Assembly: GCF_001320245.1 (NCBI RefSeq)
Contig: NZ_BCBA01000042.1
Location: forward strand, 146,518 to 210,517
Source: Pseudomonas sp. NBRC 111124
GTDB lineage: Bacteria; Pseudomonadota; Gammaproteobacteria; Pseudomonadales; Pseudomonadaceae
Direction of reading: 5' to 3'
Length of the DNA stretch: 64,000 nucleotides
The position numbers were made by a program, and so were the translations under genes. Shown here piece after piece: positions 43,277 through 53,300 of this stretch. The notes under the pieces were generated by a model that did no database searches, had not been told where the DNA came from, and saw nothing but the letters and a program-made list of their open reading frames with translations. The stretch's first letter is position 1. Each line of letters begins with the position of its first letter.

Positions 43277-43290
43277 TTGATCTGGATCAA
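43277..43290. promoter_or_regulatory. ANR/FNR box
   Basis: TTGATCTGGATCAA is a perfect match to TTGAT-N4-ATCAA, the site for the oxygen sensor ANR. It lies in the cyo-dsbB intergenic region, about 155 bases upstream of the candidate cyo TSS. Oxygen control of cyo is plausible. Confidence 0.7.
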
Positions 43291-43355
43291 GCGGGAGAGG
43301 ACTTTTTACTCTTCTCGTCCGGTGCAAAAGACCACACCGAAATCGGGACTTATGT

Positions 43356-43862
43356 CTAAGACTGGCGCCGGTTGCGGTAGATGCCGAACGGTACCAGGAT
43401 GGCGGTCAGGACAAACGCCACCAGTGCCCACTGCGCCAGCGACAAGCCGAGGATCGGCGGGTACGGCGTGCTGCAGAAACCGTCGACCTGGAACGCCAGC
43501 GGCCAGAGCTTGGCCAGGGGCAGGTCGTCGACGATCGGCTGCAGGGTATCGATGCCGCAACTGACCATGGGGTTGGCGAGTATATACACATGGTTGCCAG
43601 CCGCAATGATTCCGCCAATGGCACTGAGCACCACCAACCCCTCGAACAGGGTCAGGCTGCGGCGCCCGGGCATGGCCGCGGCAATGAACGCGAACAGGGC
43701 GATAAAGAGCAAGGCGTAGCGTTGCAGGATGCACAGCGGACAAGGTGCCTCACCCAGTACTACCTGCATGTACAGCGCACCGCCGATCAGTGCGAGGCAG
43801 ATCACCCCCAGCAGTACCAGGAAGCGCCGTTCGCGGTTCAGGCGCGATGTTTGTTCGTTCAT
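43356..43862 (-). CDS. dsbB: Disulfide bond formation protein DsbB
   Basis: The 168-residue four-helix membrane protein reoxidises DsbA and passes electrons to quinones. The first active-site pair is in EAPCPLCILQRYA. The second pair is in the periplasmic loop (MVSCGIDTLQ and DGFCSTPYPP). The start MNEQTSRLNRERR was chosen for length and topology. Confidence 0.94.
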   Translation of the reverse strand: MNEQTSRLNRERRFLVLLGVICLALIGGALYMQVVLGEAPCPLCILQRYALLFIALFAFIAAAMPGRRSLTLFEGLVVLSAIGGIIAAGNHVYILANPMVSCGIDTLQPIVDDLPLAKLWPLAFQVDGFCSTPYPPILGLSLAQWALVAFVLTAILVPFGIYRNRRQS

Positions 43863-44112
43863 TGCCGATTCCTTCGATGGATAGGTGGCAGCGTGGTCCG
43901 CCCGCCTGGGTGCAATTCTACACGCAGGCATGGCCCTTTAGCGTGCCGAGGAAGCGGCGAGACAGCCCTGCACGAGGCTATCCGGAGATGCTGAGACCGG
44001 CTGCAGCGACGTCGGTTCAACGTCGGCCGGTAAAAAGCGGCTGCCCGGGTGCCGCGCAGGAGCAAGCCCCTCGACACCCGGGAGTGAAGGATACAGTGAT
44101 TAAAGGAGGATT

Positions 44113-44158
44113 AAAGATGAAAGGTGCCGAGGCTGCTTTCATCTTTCCTTATATATAG
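44113..44158 (+). other. Tiny frame with strong ribosome site inside a hairpin
   Basis: TAAAGGAGG (ribosome site) precedes an ATG at 44117 that opens a 13-codon frame (MKGAEAAFIFPYI). AAAGATGAAAG (44113-44123) and CTTTCATCTTT (44136-44146) can pair and would hide the start codon. It may be a leader peptide, a remnant or chance. Confidence 0.3.
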
Positions 44159-44160
44159 GA

Positions 44161-44276
44161 TGTAGGAGCGGCCTTGTGTCGCGAAAGGGCCGCGCTGCGG
44201 CCCCGGGCTTCAGCTTCGCCGCTGAAATTGCCGGGGCCGCTGCGCAGCCCTTTCGCGACACAAGGCCGCTCCTACA
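44161..44276. repeat. Inverted pair of REP sequences (type A)
   Basis: TGTAGGAGCGGCCTTGTGTC (from 44161) and its inverse (ending 44276) are about 44 bases each, with 28 bases between them. Same family as the pair at 23773-23876. Confidence 0.9.
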
Positions 44277-44291
44277 GTCCAGCGTGGCAAG

Positions 44292-45470
44292 TTACTCCAG
44301 GGCAGCTGCCGGCCCGAAGAACTCATAACGGCTCTGCTGCTCCGGTACACCCAGGCCCTTCAGCTGGCGCTTGACTGCCGCCATGAAGCCTTTCGGCCCA
44401 AGGAAGTAAGCATCCACATCACGCTCGCGTGGCAGCCATTCACCCAGCAGGTCCTGGCTCAGCAGGCCAACCGCGTCGGCTTTCTGCGCGCCGTCGTCCT
44501 CCGCATAGCAGTAGAAGCGTTTGAGCTGCGGGTGGCGCTCGGCCAGCCCATCGATCCAGTCGCGGAAAGCGTGCACTGCACCGTTACGTGCGCAGTGAAT
44601 GAAATGCACCGGGCGCTGGGTTTGCAGTGCCGCTTCGAGCATCGCCAGGGTCGGGGTAATGCCGACACCACCGCTGATCAGCACCAGCGGCTTGTCGCTG
44701 GCTGCCAGGGTGAAATCACCCGCTGGCGGGAACAGCTGCAGGGTATCGCCCACCACCAGCTCATCATGCAGGTAGCTGGAGACCTTGCCGCCCTCCTCGC
44801 GCTTGACGCTGATACGGTACTCCTGGCCGTCGCACAGGGCTGACAGCGAGTAGTTGCGGCGCTGTTCGGCACCGTCGATGAACAGCTGCAGGCCGATGTA
44901 CTGGCCAGGCTCAGCCTTGAGTACCGGCTGGCCATCCACTGGGGCGAAGTAGAACGAGGTGATCTCGCTGCTTTCCTGCTCGCGACGGGCCAGGCGGAAT
45001 TCGCGGGTACCGCGCCAGCCGCCGGCGGCCTCTTCCTTCTGTTTGTAAAGGCTTTCCTCGGCGCCGATCAGGATATCGGCCAGCTGACCATAGGCAGCAG
45101 CCCAGGCAGCGATCACCTCGGGGGTGGCGATTTCCTTGCCCAGCACTTCTTCGATGGCACGTAGCAGGCAGCTGCCGACGATCGGGTAGTGCTCCGGCAG
45201 AATCTGCAAGGCAACGTGTTTGTTGATGATCTGGCCGACCAGGCCACCGAGCTGCTCCAGCTGGTCGATGTGACGGGCATACATCAGCACGCCATTGGCC
45301 AGGGCGCGCGGCTGGTCACCGCTGGCCTGGTGGGCCTGGTTGAACAGCGGGCGGACCTCTGGGTACTCGCTGAGCATCATCTTGTAGAAGTGGGTGGTCA
45401 GGGTTTCACCACCGGTTTCCAGCAGAGGGACAGTGGCTTTGATGATTGCACGTTGTTCGGCATTGAGCAT
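44292..45470 (-). CDS. hmp: Flavohemoprotein, nitric oxide dioxygenase
   Basis: The 392-residue enzyme turns NO plus O2 into nitrate with NAD(P)H. The globin domain (about 1-140) has heme ligand His85 and distal residues Tyr29 and Gln53, with Tyr95 next to the heme. An FAD-binding domain (REQESSEITSFYFAP, RRNYSLS) and an NAD-binding domain (LISGGVGITPTLAML) follow. It is divergent from norR, with NorR sites and a sigma54-type promoter between them. Confidence 0.97.
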   Translation of the reverse strand: MLNAEQRAIIKATVPLLETGGETLTTHFYKMMLSEYPEVRPLFNQAHQASGDQPRALANGVLMYARHIDQLEQLGGLVGQIINKHVALQILPEHYPIVGSCLLRAIEEVLGKEIATPEVIAAWAAAYGQLADILIGAEESLYKQKEEAAGGWRGTREFRLARREQESSEITSFYFAPVDGQPVLKAEPGQYIGLQLFIDGAEQRRNYSLSALCDGQEYRISVKREEGGKVSSYLHDELVVGDTLQLFPPAGDFTLAASDKPLVLISGGVGITPTLAMLEAALQTQRPVHFIHCARNGAVHAFRDWIDGLAERHPQLKRFYCYAEDDGAQKADAVGLLSQDLLGEWLPRERDVDAYFLGPKGFMAAVKRQLKGLGVPEQQSRYEFFGPAAALE

Positions 45471-45516
45471 TTAGACAACTCCTGAGCCTGAGGCTTCAAA
45501 TGGTTGCCCTTGCTAT

Positions 45517-45532
45517 TACAGCAATCGTGCCA
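45517..45532 (-). promoter_or_regulatory. Sigma54-like promoter of hmp
   Basis: The minus strand reads TGGCACG (-24 element, perfect; complement of 45526-45532), then four bases and CTGTA at the -12 position (consensus TTGCA). The -24 box is ideal and the -12 box is weaker. The start would lie about 35 bases before the hmp ATG. Confidence 0.55.
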
Positions 45533-45573
45533 ACTTTTTTCGTTAGTGAAATCAAGGCATTGACGCCGGCCAT

Positions 45574-45610
45574 GTCAAATTGACCTGCCCGAGCGTATAG
45601 TCAAATCGAC
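45574..45610. promoter_or_regulatory. Two NorR-type sites between hmp and norR
   Basis: GTCAAATTGAC (45574-45584) and GTCAAATCGAC (45600-45610) both fit the NorR core GT-N7-AC and are 26 bases apart. They lie about 70-105 bases upstream of the inferred hmp start, a proper distance for a sigma54 enhancer. Confidence 0.7.
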
Positions 45611-45624
45611 CTACAGGAGTCCAT

Positions 45625-47178
45625 ATGACTACAAAACCCTTGCTCACCACCTTGCTGCCCCTGGTCAGCGACCTGTCCCGCGACCTGCCCGACCAGGAGC
45701 GCTACCGTCGGCTGCTGCAGGCCATGCGCGGGCTGCTGCCCTGCGATGCCGCCGCACTGCTGCGTCTGGATGGCGAATGGCTGGTGCCGCTGGCTGTCGA
45801 TGGGCTGTCTCCCGATACCCTGGGCCGGCGCTTCAAGGTCAGTGAGCACCCGCGTTTCCAGATTCTGCTAAGCCGCCCGGAACCGACTCGCTTTGCCAGC
45901 GATTCCGAATTGCCCGACCCTTACGATGGTCTGGTCAACGCCCCTGATGCCGATCTTGAAGTGCACGACTGCATGGGCTGCCCGCTGATGGTCGACGAGC
46001 GCCCGTGGGGCCTGGTAACCCTCGACGCCCTCAGCCCCGGCCAGTTTCAGAGCCTGGAGCTGGATGCCCTGCAGGCCTTCGCCAGCCTGGCCGCCGCCAC
46101 CGTGACCGTGGCCGAGCGCATCGAGCACCTGGCTTTGCGTGCAGAAGACGAGCACCACCGCGCCGAGATCTACCGACAGGCCAGCGGCCAGGACAAGGAA
46201 CTGATCGGCCAGAGCCCGGCACACAAGCGCTTGCTGGAAGAAATACGCCTGGTCGGCGGCAGCGAACTGACCGTACTGATCACCGGCGAGACCGGTGTGG
46301 GCAAGGAGCTGGTGGCCATGGCCTTGCATCAAGCCAGCAACCGGGCCGACAAACCCCTGGTCAGCCTGAACTGTGCAGCCCTGCCCGACACCTTGGTGGA
46401 AAGCGAACTGTTCGGCCATGTGCGCGGCGCCTTCACCGGTGCCCACGGCGAGCGGCGTGGCAAGTTCGAGTTGGCCAACGGCGGTACGCTGTTTCTCGAT
46501 GAGGTGGGCGAGTTGCCGCTGGCCGTGCAAGCCAAGCTGCTGCGCGTGCTGCAAAGTGGCCAGCTGCAACGCCTGGGCTCGGACCGCGAGCACCGCGTCG
46601 ACGTCCGCCTGATCGCTGCCACCAACCGTGACCTGGCCGCCGAAGTGCGCGCCGGCAACTACCGCGCCGACTTCTACCACCGCCTCAGCGTGTACCCGCT
46701 GCAGGTCCCGCCGCTGCGCGAACGTGGCCGCGATGTGCTGCTTCTTGCCGGTTATTTCCTCGAACAGAACCGATCGCGGCTAGGTTTGAACAGCCTCCGA
46801 CTGAGCAGTGAAGCGCAAGCGGCCCTGCTGGCGTATGACTGGCCAGGTAACGTGCGCGAGCTCGAACACCTGATCGGTCGCTCGGCTCTCAAGGCCATGG
46901 GCCAACACCCGGAACGCCCGCGTATTCTCACCTTGGAAGCCAGCGACCTCGATTTGCATGTCGCCCAGCCCGCTACGACTGCCCCCCTTTCCCAGGCCAC
47001 GCCTGCCGCCTTGGCGGTACCGGCAGGTGGCCTGCGCGAAGCGCTCGATGATTACCAGCGCCAGTTGATCGATGCCTGCCTGCAACGCCATCAGGACAAC
47101 TGGGCCGCGGCGGCCCGCGAGCTCGGCCTGGACCGCGCCAACCTTAGCCGCTTGGCTCGTCGCCTTGGGCTTCGCTGA
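45625..47178 (+). CDS. norR: NorR/FhpR, NO-sensing sigma54 activator
   Basis: The 517-residue regulator has an N-terminal GAF domain that senses NO through iron, then an AAA+ domain with Walker A GETGVGKELVA, the sigma54-contact loop GAFTGA and Walker B FLDEVGELPL, and a C-terminal Fis-type helix-turn-helix (NWAAAARELGLDRANLSRLA). It activates the divergent hmp gene when NO is present. No terminator is seen before the adhesin gene. Confidence 0.94.
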   Translation: MTTKPLLTTLLPLVSDLSRDLPDQERYRRLLQAMRGLLPCDAAALLRLDGEWLVPLAVDGLSPDTLGRRFKVSEHPRFQILLSRPEPTRFASDSELPDPYDGLVNAPDADLEVHDCMGCPLMVDERPWGLVTLDALSPGQFQSLELDALQAFASLAAATVTVAERIEHLALRAEDEHHRAEIYRQASGQDKELIGQSPAHKRLLEEIRLVGGSELTVLITGETGVGKELVAMALHQASNRADKPLVSLNCAALPDTLVESELFGHVRGAFTGAHGERRGKFELANGGTLFLDEVGELPLAVQAKLLRVLQSGQLQRLGSDREHRVDVRLIAATNRDLAAEVRAGNYRADFYHRLSVYPLQVPPLRERGRDVLLLAGYFLEQNRSRLGLNSLRLSSEAQAALLAYDWPGNVRELEHLIGRSALKAMGQHPERPRILTLEASDLDLHVAQPATTAPLSQATPAALAVPAGGLREALDDYQRQLIDACLQRHQDNWAAAARELGLDRANLSRLARRLGLR

Positions 47179-47372
47179 GCCGACATTCACTAAAGGACTA
47201 TGCGTAAAGCCATCTGGTGGCAATCTGCTGGACTGCTATATCTCCCTAATCTTCGGTGACGCGGCCGCTACCTGGCCAAGCTGCGGGCAACACGTTCCGC
47301 CCATCGGGCGGGTTGCGCCAGCCAAGGATCGCGAGGGCGATCCCGTGTGCCGCAATCCAGCAGGGAGCACTC

Positions 47373-50300
47373 ATGGACAACATCGTCGTCGCCGACAAGC
47401 AAACCGCGGTAGCCACCCAGAATGCATGGGGCAATCTCACCCTCAAAAGCCCAGGCGTGGTGCAGATGCCCGTCGCGCCCGACCAGGTGGCCACCGTCAC
47501 CCGGCATGGCCAGGACCTGATCGTCACGCTTAAATCCGGAGAAAAGATCACCGTCGGCAACTTCTTTGCCGTAGACCAGGCAGGCGTCGGCAGCGACATG
47601 GTGTTCGTCGGCGAAGACGGCACCCTGTGGCACGCCAACTATGACGCAACGGCCTTCACCGGCTTTACCTTTGAGGAAGTCAACTCGCTCGACGAGCTGG
47701 TGGCCGGCATCGGCACCGCTGGCAGCGAGACCTCGACCTTTGCCATCGCCGGTCTCAGCCTGCTCGGCGTCGGCGGTGTGGCGGCAGCGGCAAACAACAG
47801 CAGTGGCGGTGGCGGTGGCGGCGGCAGCACGCCTGGCGACACCACAGCACCGGCCACACCCATCGACCTGCTGGTTTCGCCCGACGGCCTGCGCCTGACC
47901 GGGCGCGCCGAGCCGGGTTCCACCGTACAGGTGCGCGGCCCCAACGGTACCTTGCTGGGCACCGCCGTGGCCGGCAACGACGGCCAGTTCAGCATCACCC
48001 TGCAACCCCCGCAAACCAACGGCCAGGCGCTGGAAGTGACTGCCACCGACGCAGCGGGCAACACCTCATCTGCCGCTGACATCACCGCGCCGAACGATGG
48101 CGTCGGCAACCCGCCCGATACCACGCCACCGAATGCCCCCACCGACGTGGCGGTCGGCCAGGCTGGCCAACACCTCACAGGTCGCGGCGAACCCGGCACC
48201 ACCGTGCAGGTGCGCGATGCTGCTGGCAATCTGATCGGGAGCGGTGTGGTCGATGGCAGTGGCAACTTCGACGTCAGCCTCAGCCCTGCCCAGGCCAACG
48301 GTGAAACGCTGAGTGTTCGCCTGGTCGATGCCGCAGGCAACGTGTCCCCAGCGCTGCAGTTCAATGCCCCCGACATTACTCCGCCGGCCGTACCTTCCGG
48401 CCTGGCCGTCAGCCCCGACGGCACCGTGCTCACCGGCCGTGCCGAACCTGGCAGCACCGTGCGCGTGCTGGCTGCCGATGGCAGCACGGTGCTGGGCAGT
48501 GTCGTGGTCGGCGCGAACGGTGAGTTCAGCATTACCCTCAACCCACCCCAGGTCGACGGTCAAGCGCTGCAGGTCACGGCTACCGATGCTGCACAAAACA
48601 CGTCCGCTGCGAGCACCGTCACCGCGCCGGATATCGACAACGGTGGCGATACCACCCCGCCTCTCCCGCCCAGCGATGTGATTATCAGCACCGACGGGCG
48701 CACCGTGTCGGGCCGTGGCGAAGTCGGTGCCACGGTCAAGGTACTGAACGACCAAGGCCAACTGATCGGCACCGGCACCGTGCAAGCCGATGGCAGCTTC
48801 ACCTTGCAACTGACCGCGCCGGTGGTCGATGGCTCATCGCTGCAGGTCACCCTCACAGATGCCGCCGGCAACGTCTCGACGCCCAACCCGCTGACCGCAC
48901 CGGACCTGGTGCCGCCAGGGCAACCCAGCGGGCTCGACCTGGCCAATGGCGTGACCCTGAGCGGCAGCGCCGAAGCAGGCGCCCGGGTGGAAGTGCGTGA
49001 TGCCGACGGCACCCTGATCGGCAGCGGCATCGTCGGGCCGGATGGCCGCTTCAGCTTCACCCTCGCCCCGGCCCAGACCGACGGTGAACACCTGGCCATC
49101 AGCGTAATCGATGCCGCTGGCAACCGTTCGCCGCTGCTGGACTACACCGTGCCGGACACCACACCACCGTCGATCATCAGCAACGTCATCATCGGTGCCG
49201 GCAGCCTGGTCGTGGCCGGCCGAGGCGAGCCGGGGGCCACGGTGGAAGTACGTGATGCCAACGGCGTGGTCATCGGTACTGGCGTGGTAACAGCCAACGG
49301 CACTTTCCTGGTCGACCTCAATGGCCCGGTCAGCGCCGGGGACGCCATCGCGCTGGTACAGACCGATGCCGCCGGCAACCCTTCGGTCTCGCTCATTGTC
49401 ATCGTCCCCGCCACTGCTGTGCCTGAAGGCCCTGATGGGCTGGTGCTGAACGCCGACGGCTCGTCCATCAGCGGCACCGCCCCGGTGGGCAGCCTGGTGG
49501 AAGTGCGCGATGCCAACGGCACGGTCATCGGCAGCGGGCAGGTGGGTAACGATGGCACCTTCACCATCGCGCTCGCCCCGGCCCAGGCCAATGGCGAACT
49601 GCTCGACGTGGTGGCCATCGACGCCGACGGCAACAGTTCGTTGCCTAGCCAGATCAACGCTGCGGACATCACTGCGCCGAACCAGGCCAGCGACCTGAAC
49701 CTGGCGGCCGACGGCGTGACCCTCACCGGCCGCGGCGAGGTTGGCGCCACCGTGCAGGTCACCAATGTCCAGGGTACGGTACTGGGCACCGCCACGGTCG
49801 GGGCCAACGGTTACTTCAGCGTCACGCTGTCGCCCGCCCAGGTCAACGGCCAGGCGCTCGACGTGGTGCTGCGCGACGCCGCCGGCAACAGCTCCACCGC
49901 CACCCTCACCGCGCCTGACCTGGATGGCCCGCTACAAGCTTCGGCGCTGGCCGTCGACGTCACCGGCCTGCATCTCACCGGCGCCGGCCAGGCGGGTTCG
50001 ATCGTCACCGTGCGCGCTGCCGACGGCAGCGTGCTGGGCACGGCCATCGTCGCCGCCAACGGGCAGTTCGACATCACCCTCAACGTGCCCCAGCGCAACG
50101 GTGAACCGTTGAGCGTCGAAGCCACCGACTCGCTGGGCAACAGCGCCGGGCCGGTCAGCTTTACCGCCCCCGACACCACGCCACCACAAGCCGTGAGCAA
50201 CCCGAGCGTCGACGGCAGCGGTACCAGCGTCTCCGGCACTGGCGAGCCAGGCGCCACCGTCACCGTGCGCGGCCCGAACGGCACTGTGCTGGGCACCGCC

Positions 50301-53300
50301 GTGGTCAACGGCGACGGCAGCTTCCAAGTAACCCTGAACCCAACCCAGAGCAATGGCCAGGCCCTGACCGTCGAACAACGCGACCCGACCGGCAACGTCT
50401 CGGCCGCCGTCGGCCTGACGGCGCCGGACACCCAGGCGCCAGCCATCACCACAGGCCTTGCGCTGTCCACCGACGGCACGGTGCTCACCGGTAGCGGCGA
50501 ACCCGGCGCGCAGGTTCGGGTGACCGGCGCCGGCGGCGCAGTGCTGGGCACCGCCACGGTCGAAGCCGACGGCAGCTTCCGTGTGACCATCGACCCACCA
50601 CAACTCAATGGCCAGGTGCTGACGGTGATCCAGAGCGACGGCGCCGGCAACCCCTCGCCCGCCGACACCCTGACCGCCAGTGACCGCGAAGCGCCGCTCC
50701 CCGCCCAAGGCCTTGGGCTCAGCGCCGATGGCATCACCCTTACCGGCCAGGGCGAAGTGGGTGCCACTGTGCAGGTTCGCGGTGCCGGCGGGCAACTGCT
50801 CGGTAGCGGCGTGGTCGATGGCGACGGCAGCTTCAGCATCACCCTGACACCTGCGCAAACCAGCGGCGAAACCGTGTCGGTGGTGCTCACCGACGCCGCT
50901 GGCAACGCCTCGCCGTCGGCACCGTTCACCGCCGACGACAGCAGCGCCCCTGCCGCCCCGGGCGGATTGCAGGTCAGCGCCGACGGCAGCCAGGTCCAGG
51001 GCACCGGGGAGCCCGGTGCCACCGTGGAAGTGCGCAATGCCGCAGGCGCCCTGCTGGGCAGCGTGGTGGTACCGGCCAGTGGCAGCTTCAGCGTTTCGCT
51101 GAGCCCGCTGCAACTGGACGGCCAGACCCTCGACGTCACCCAGACCGACCCCGAAGGCCATGCCTCCGGTGCAGGCCAGGCTACCGCTCCAGACCTCACC
51201 CCGCCGGCGCTGCCCACGGGCCTGGCGATCAGCGCCGATGGCCTGGCACTGAGCGGCAACGCGCCCGGCGCGGCGTCTGTCACCGTGATCAGCCCGACCG
51301 GCGTCGAAACCACGGTTTCGGTCAACCCCGACGGCAGCTTCAGCGTGCCGCTGTCGCCAGCCCTGCTCAATGGCGAGACGGTGACCGTGGTGGTCGCCGA
51401 TGCCGCCGGCAACAGCACCGAGCCGACCCCGATCACCGCAGCAGACACCTCGCCCCCCGCACCGGCCACCGACCTCGCGGTCAGCCCCGATGGCAGCCTG
51501 ATCAGCGGTACCGCCGAACCCGGCTCCACGATCATCGTCCGCGACGGCAGCACCGAACTGGGCACCGCCACGGTCAACCCGGACGGTACCTTCGAAGTTC
51601 AGATCAACCCACCGCTGGCCGCTGGCGACAGCGTGCAACTGGTGGTGCACGACGCCGGCAACAACGAGACCGGCATTACCGTCAACGGGCCAGACGGCAG
51701 CGAACTCGCAGCACCCACCAACCTGGCCATCAGCGCTGATGGCTTCCTGCTCACCGGCGCGGGCACGGTCGGCTCGCTGATCACCGTCACCTCCGCCGGC
51801 ACCACCTTGGGCACCGGCACGGTCGGCAGCGACGGCATCTTCCGCATCTTCTTCGCCAATGCCCAGCTCAATGCCCAGACCCTGCACGTCAGCGCCCGCG
51901 CGTCGGCCAGCGGCGCCCCTTCGGTGCCGGCGACCATCGTCGCCACCGACAACACCCCGCCCGATGCGCCGACCCAGGTCGCCATCAACCCCAGCGGCAG
52001 TACCTTGACCGGCCACGGCGAAGTCGGCGCGACCGTGAGCGTGACCGACGCCAGCGGCACCGTGGTTGGCACCGGCACCGTCGGCAGCAACGGCCTGTTC
52101 TATGTCAGCCTGGTGCCACCGCAGGCCAATGCGCAGAACCTCACCATTACCCAGGCCGACGCGGCGGGTAATATTTCGCTGGCTGCAACCTTGCAGGCGC
52201 CCGACCTGCAGGCCCCGAATGCCGCCACCGGCCTGAGCCTCAACACTGCCGCCACCGTGGTCAGCGGCCAGGGCGAAGCCGGTGCGCTGGTTACCGTGCG
52301 CGACGCCAGCGGCGCCGTGCTCGCCACTGGCACGGTGAACCAGAGCGGCCAGTTCCAGATCACCCTGCCCAGCGCACAGACCACCGGCAGCGCACTGCAG
52401 GTCACCCTCAGCGATGCTGCCGGCAACGTATCCGGCCCGGCCAGCCTGGCGACCCCTGACCGCACGCCACCGGCAGCCATTGCCAACGCAACCCTCAGCA
52501 ATGATGGCCGGCAGCTGTCCGGCAGCGGTGAGGTGGGCGCCACGGTGCAGGTACGCGATGCCAGCGGCGCCGTGCTTGGCAGCGCCACCGTGGGCGCCGA
52601 CGGGCGCTTCACGGTCACCTTCGCCACCTCCCAGGCCACTGGCCAGGCGCTCGGCGTGACCCAGCTGGATGCTGCGGGCAACACCTCGCCGGCAGTCACT
52701 GTCGTCACCACCGACCTGAGCGCCCCGGCGGCGCTGACCAATGTGGTGCTCAACAACAACGGGCTGACCCTCACCGGCCTGGGTGAAGCCGGCGCCGCGG
52801 TGACCGTGCGCGGCCCGGACGGCACCATCATCGGCAGCGGCCTGGTGGCTGCCAACGGCAGCTTCACCCTCACCCTCACCAGCGCGCAGCTTAACGCCGA
52901 GCGCCTGAGCGTGACCCAGACCGACGCTGGCAACAACACCTCTGCCGCCGTCGCGGTGACTGCCCCCGACCATACCCCGCCTGCGGCGCCCACCGCCCTG
53001 GCCCTGGCCGGCAGCGGTCTGCAACTGAGCGGCAGTGCCGAATCCGGCAGCGCGGTCACCGTCCGCGATGCTGCGGGCAATGTGCTGGGCACTGCAGTGG
53101 CTGCCGCCAACGGCACCTTCCAGGTCACCCTGAGCAGCCCGCAGACCAACGGTCAGGCCCTGCAGGTAACCGCTACCGATGCCGCCGGCAACGTCTCGCC
53201 CGTGGCCGCCTACACCGCAGCCGACACCACGCCTCCGGCCGCTGTCGCCCACCTGGCCGTCTCGGCCAATGGTGCCACCCTGACCGGCACCGGCGAGGCC

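Larger units (their letters stand above)
42798..43355. other. cyo upstream region (gene-free)
   Basis: The 558 bases between cyoA and dsbB hold no supported gene. They contain a probable minus-strand promoter at 43125-43153 and an ANR/FNR box at 43277-43290. If that promoter is the main one, cyo mRNA has a leader of about 320 bases. Confidence 0.6.
43863..44291. other. Gene-poor stretch with REP pair and hairpin
   Basis: These 429 bases between dsbB and hmp hold a REP pair (44161-44276) and a hairpin with a tiny frame (44113-44158). No other gene is supported. Confidence 0.6.

Noticed and set aside
43238..43564. Plus-strand frame across the ANR box and dsbB
   Set aside because: Arg/Pro-rich antisense composition and overlap with dsbB; no support as a gene.
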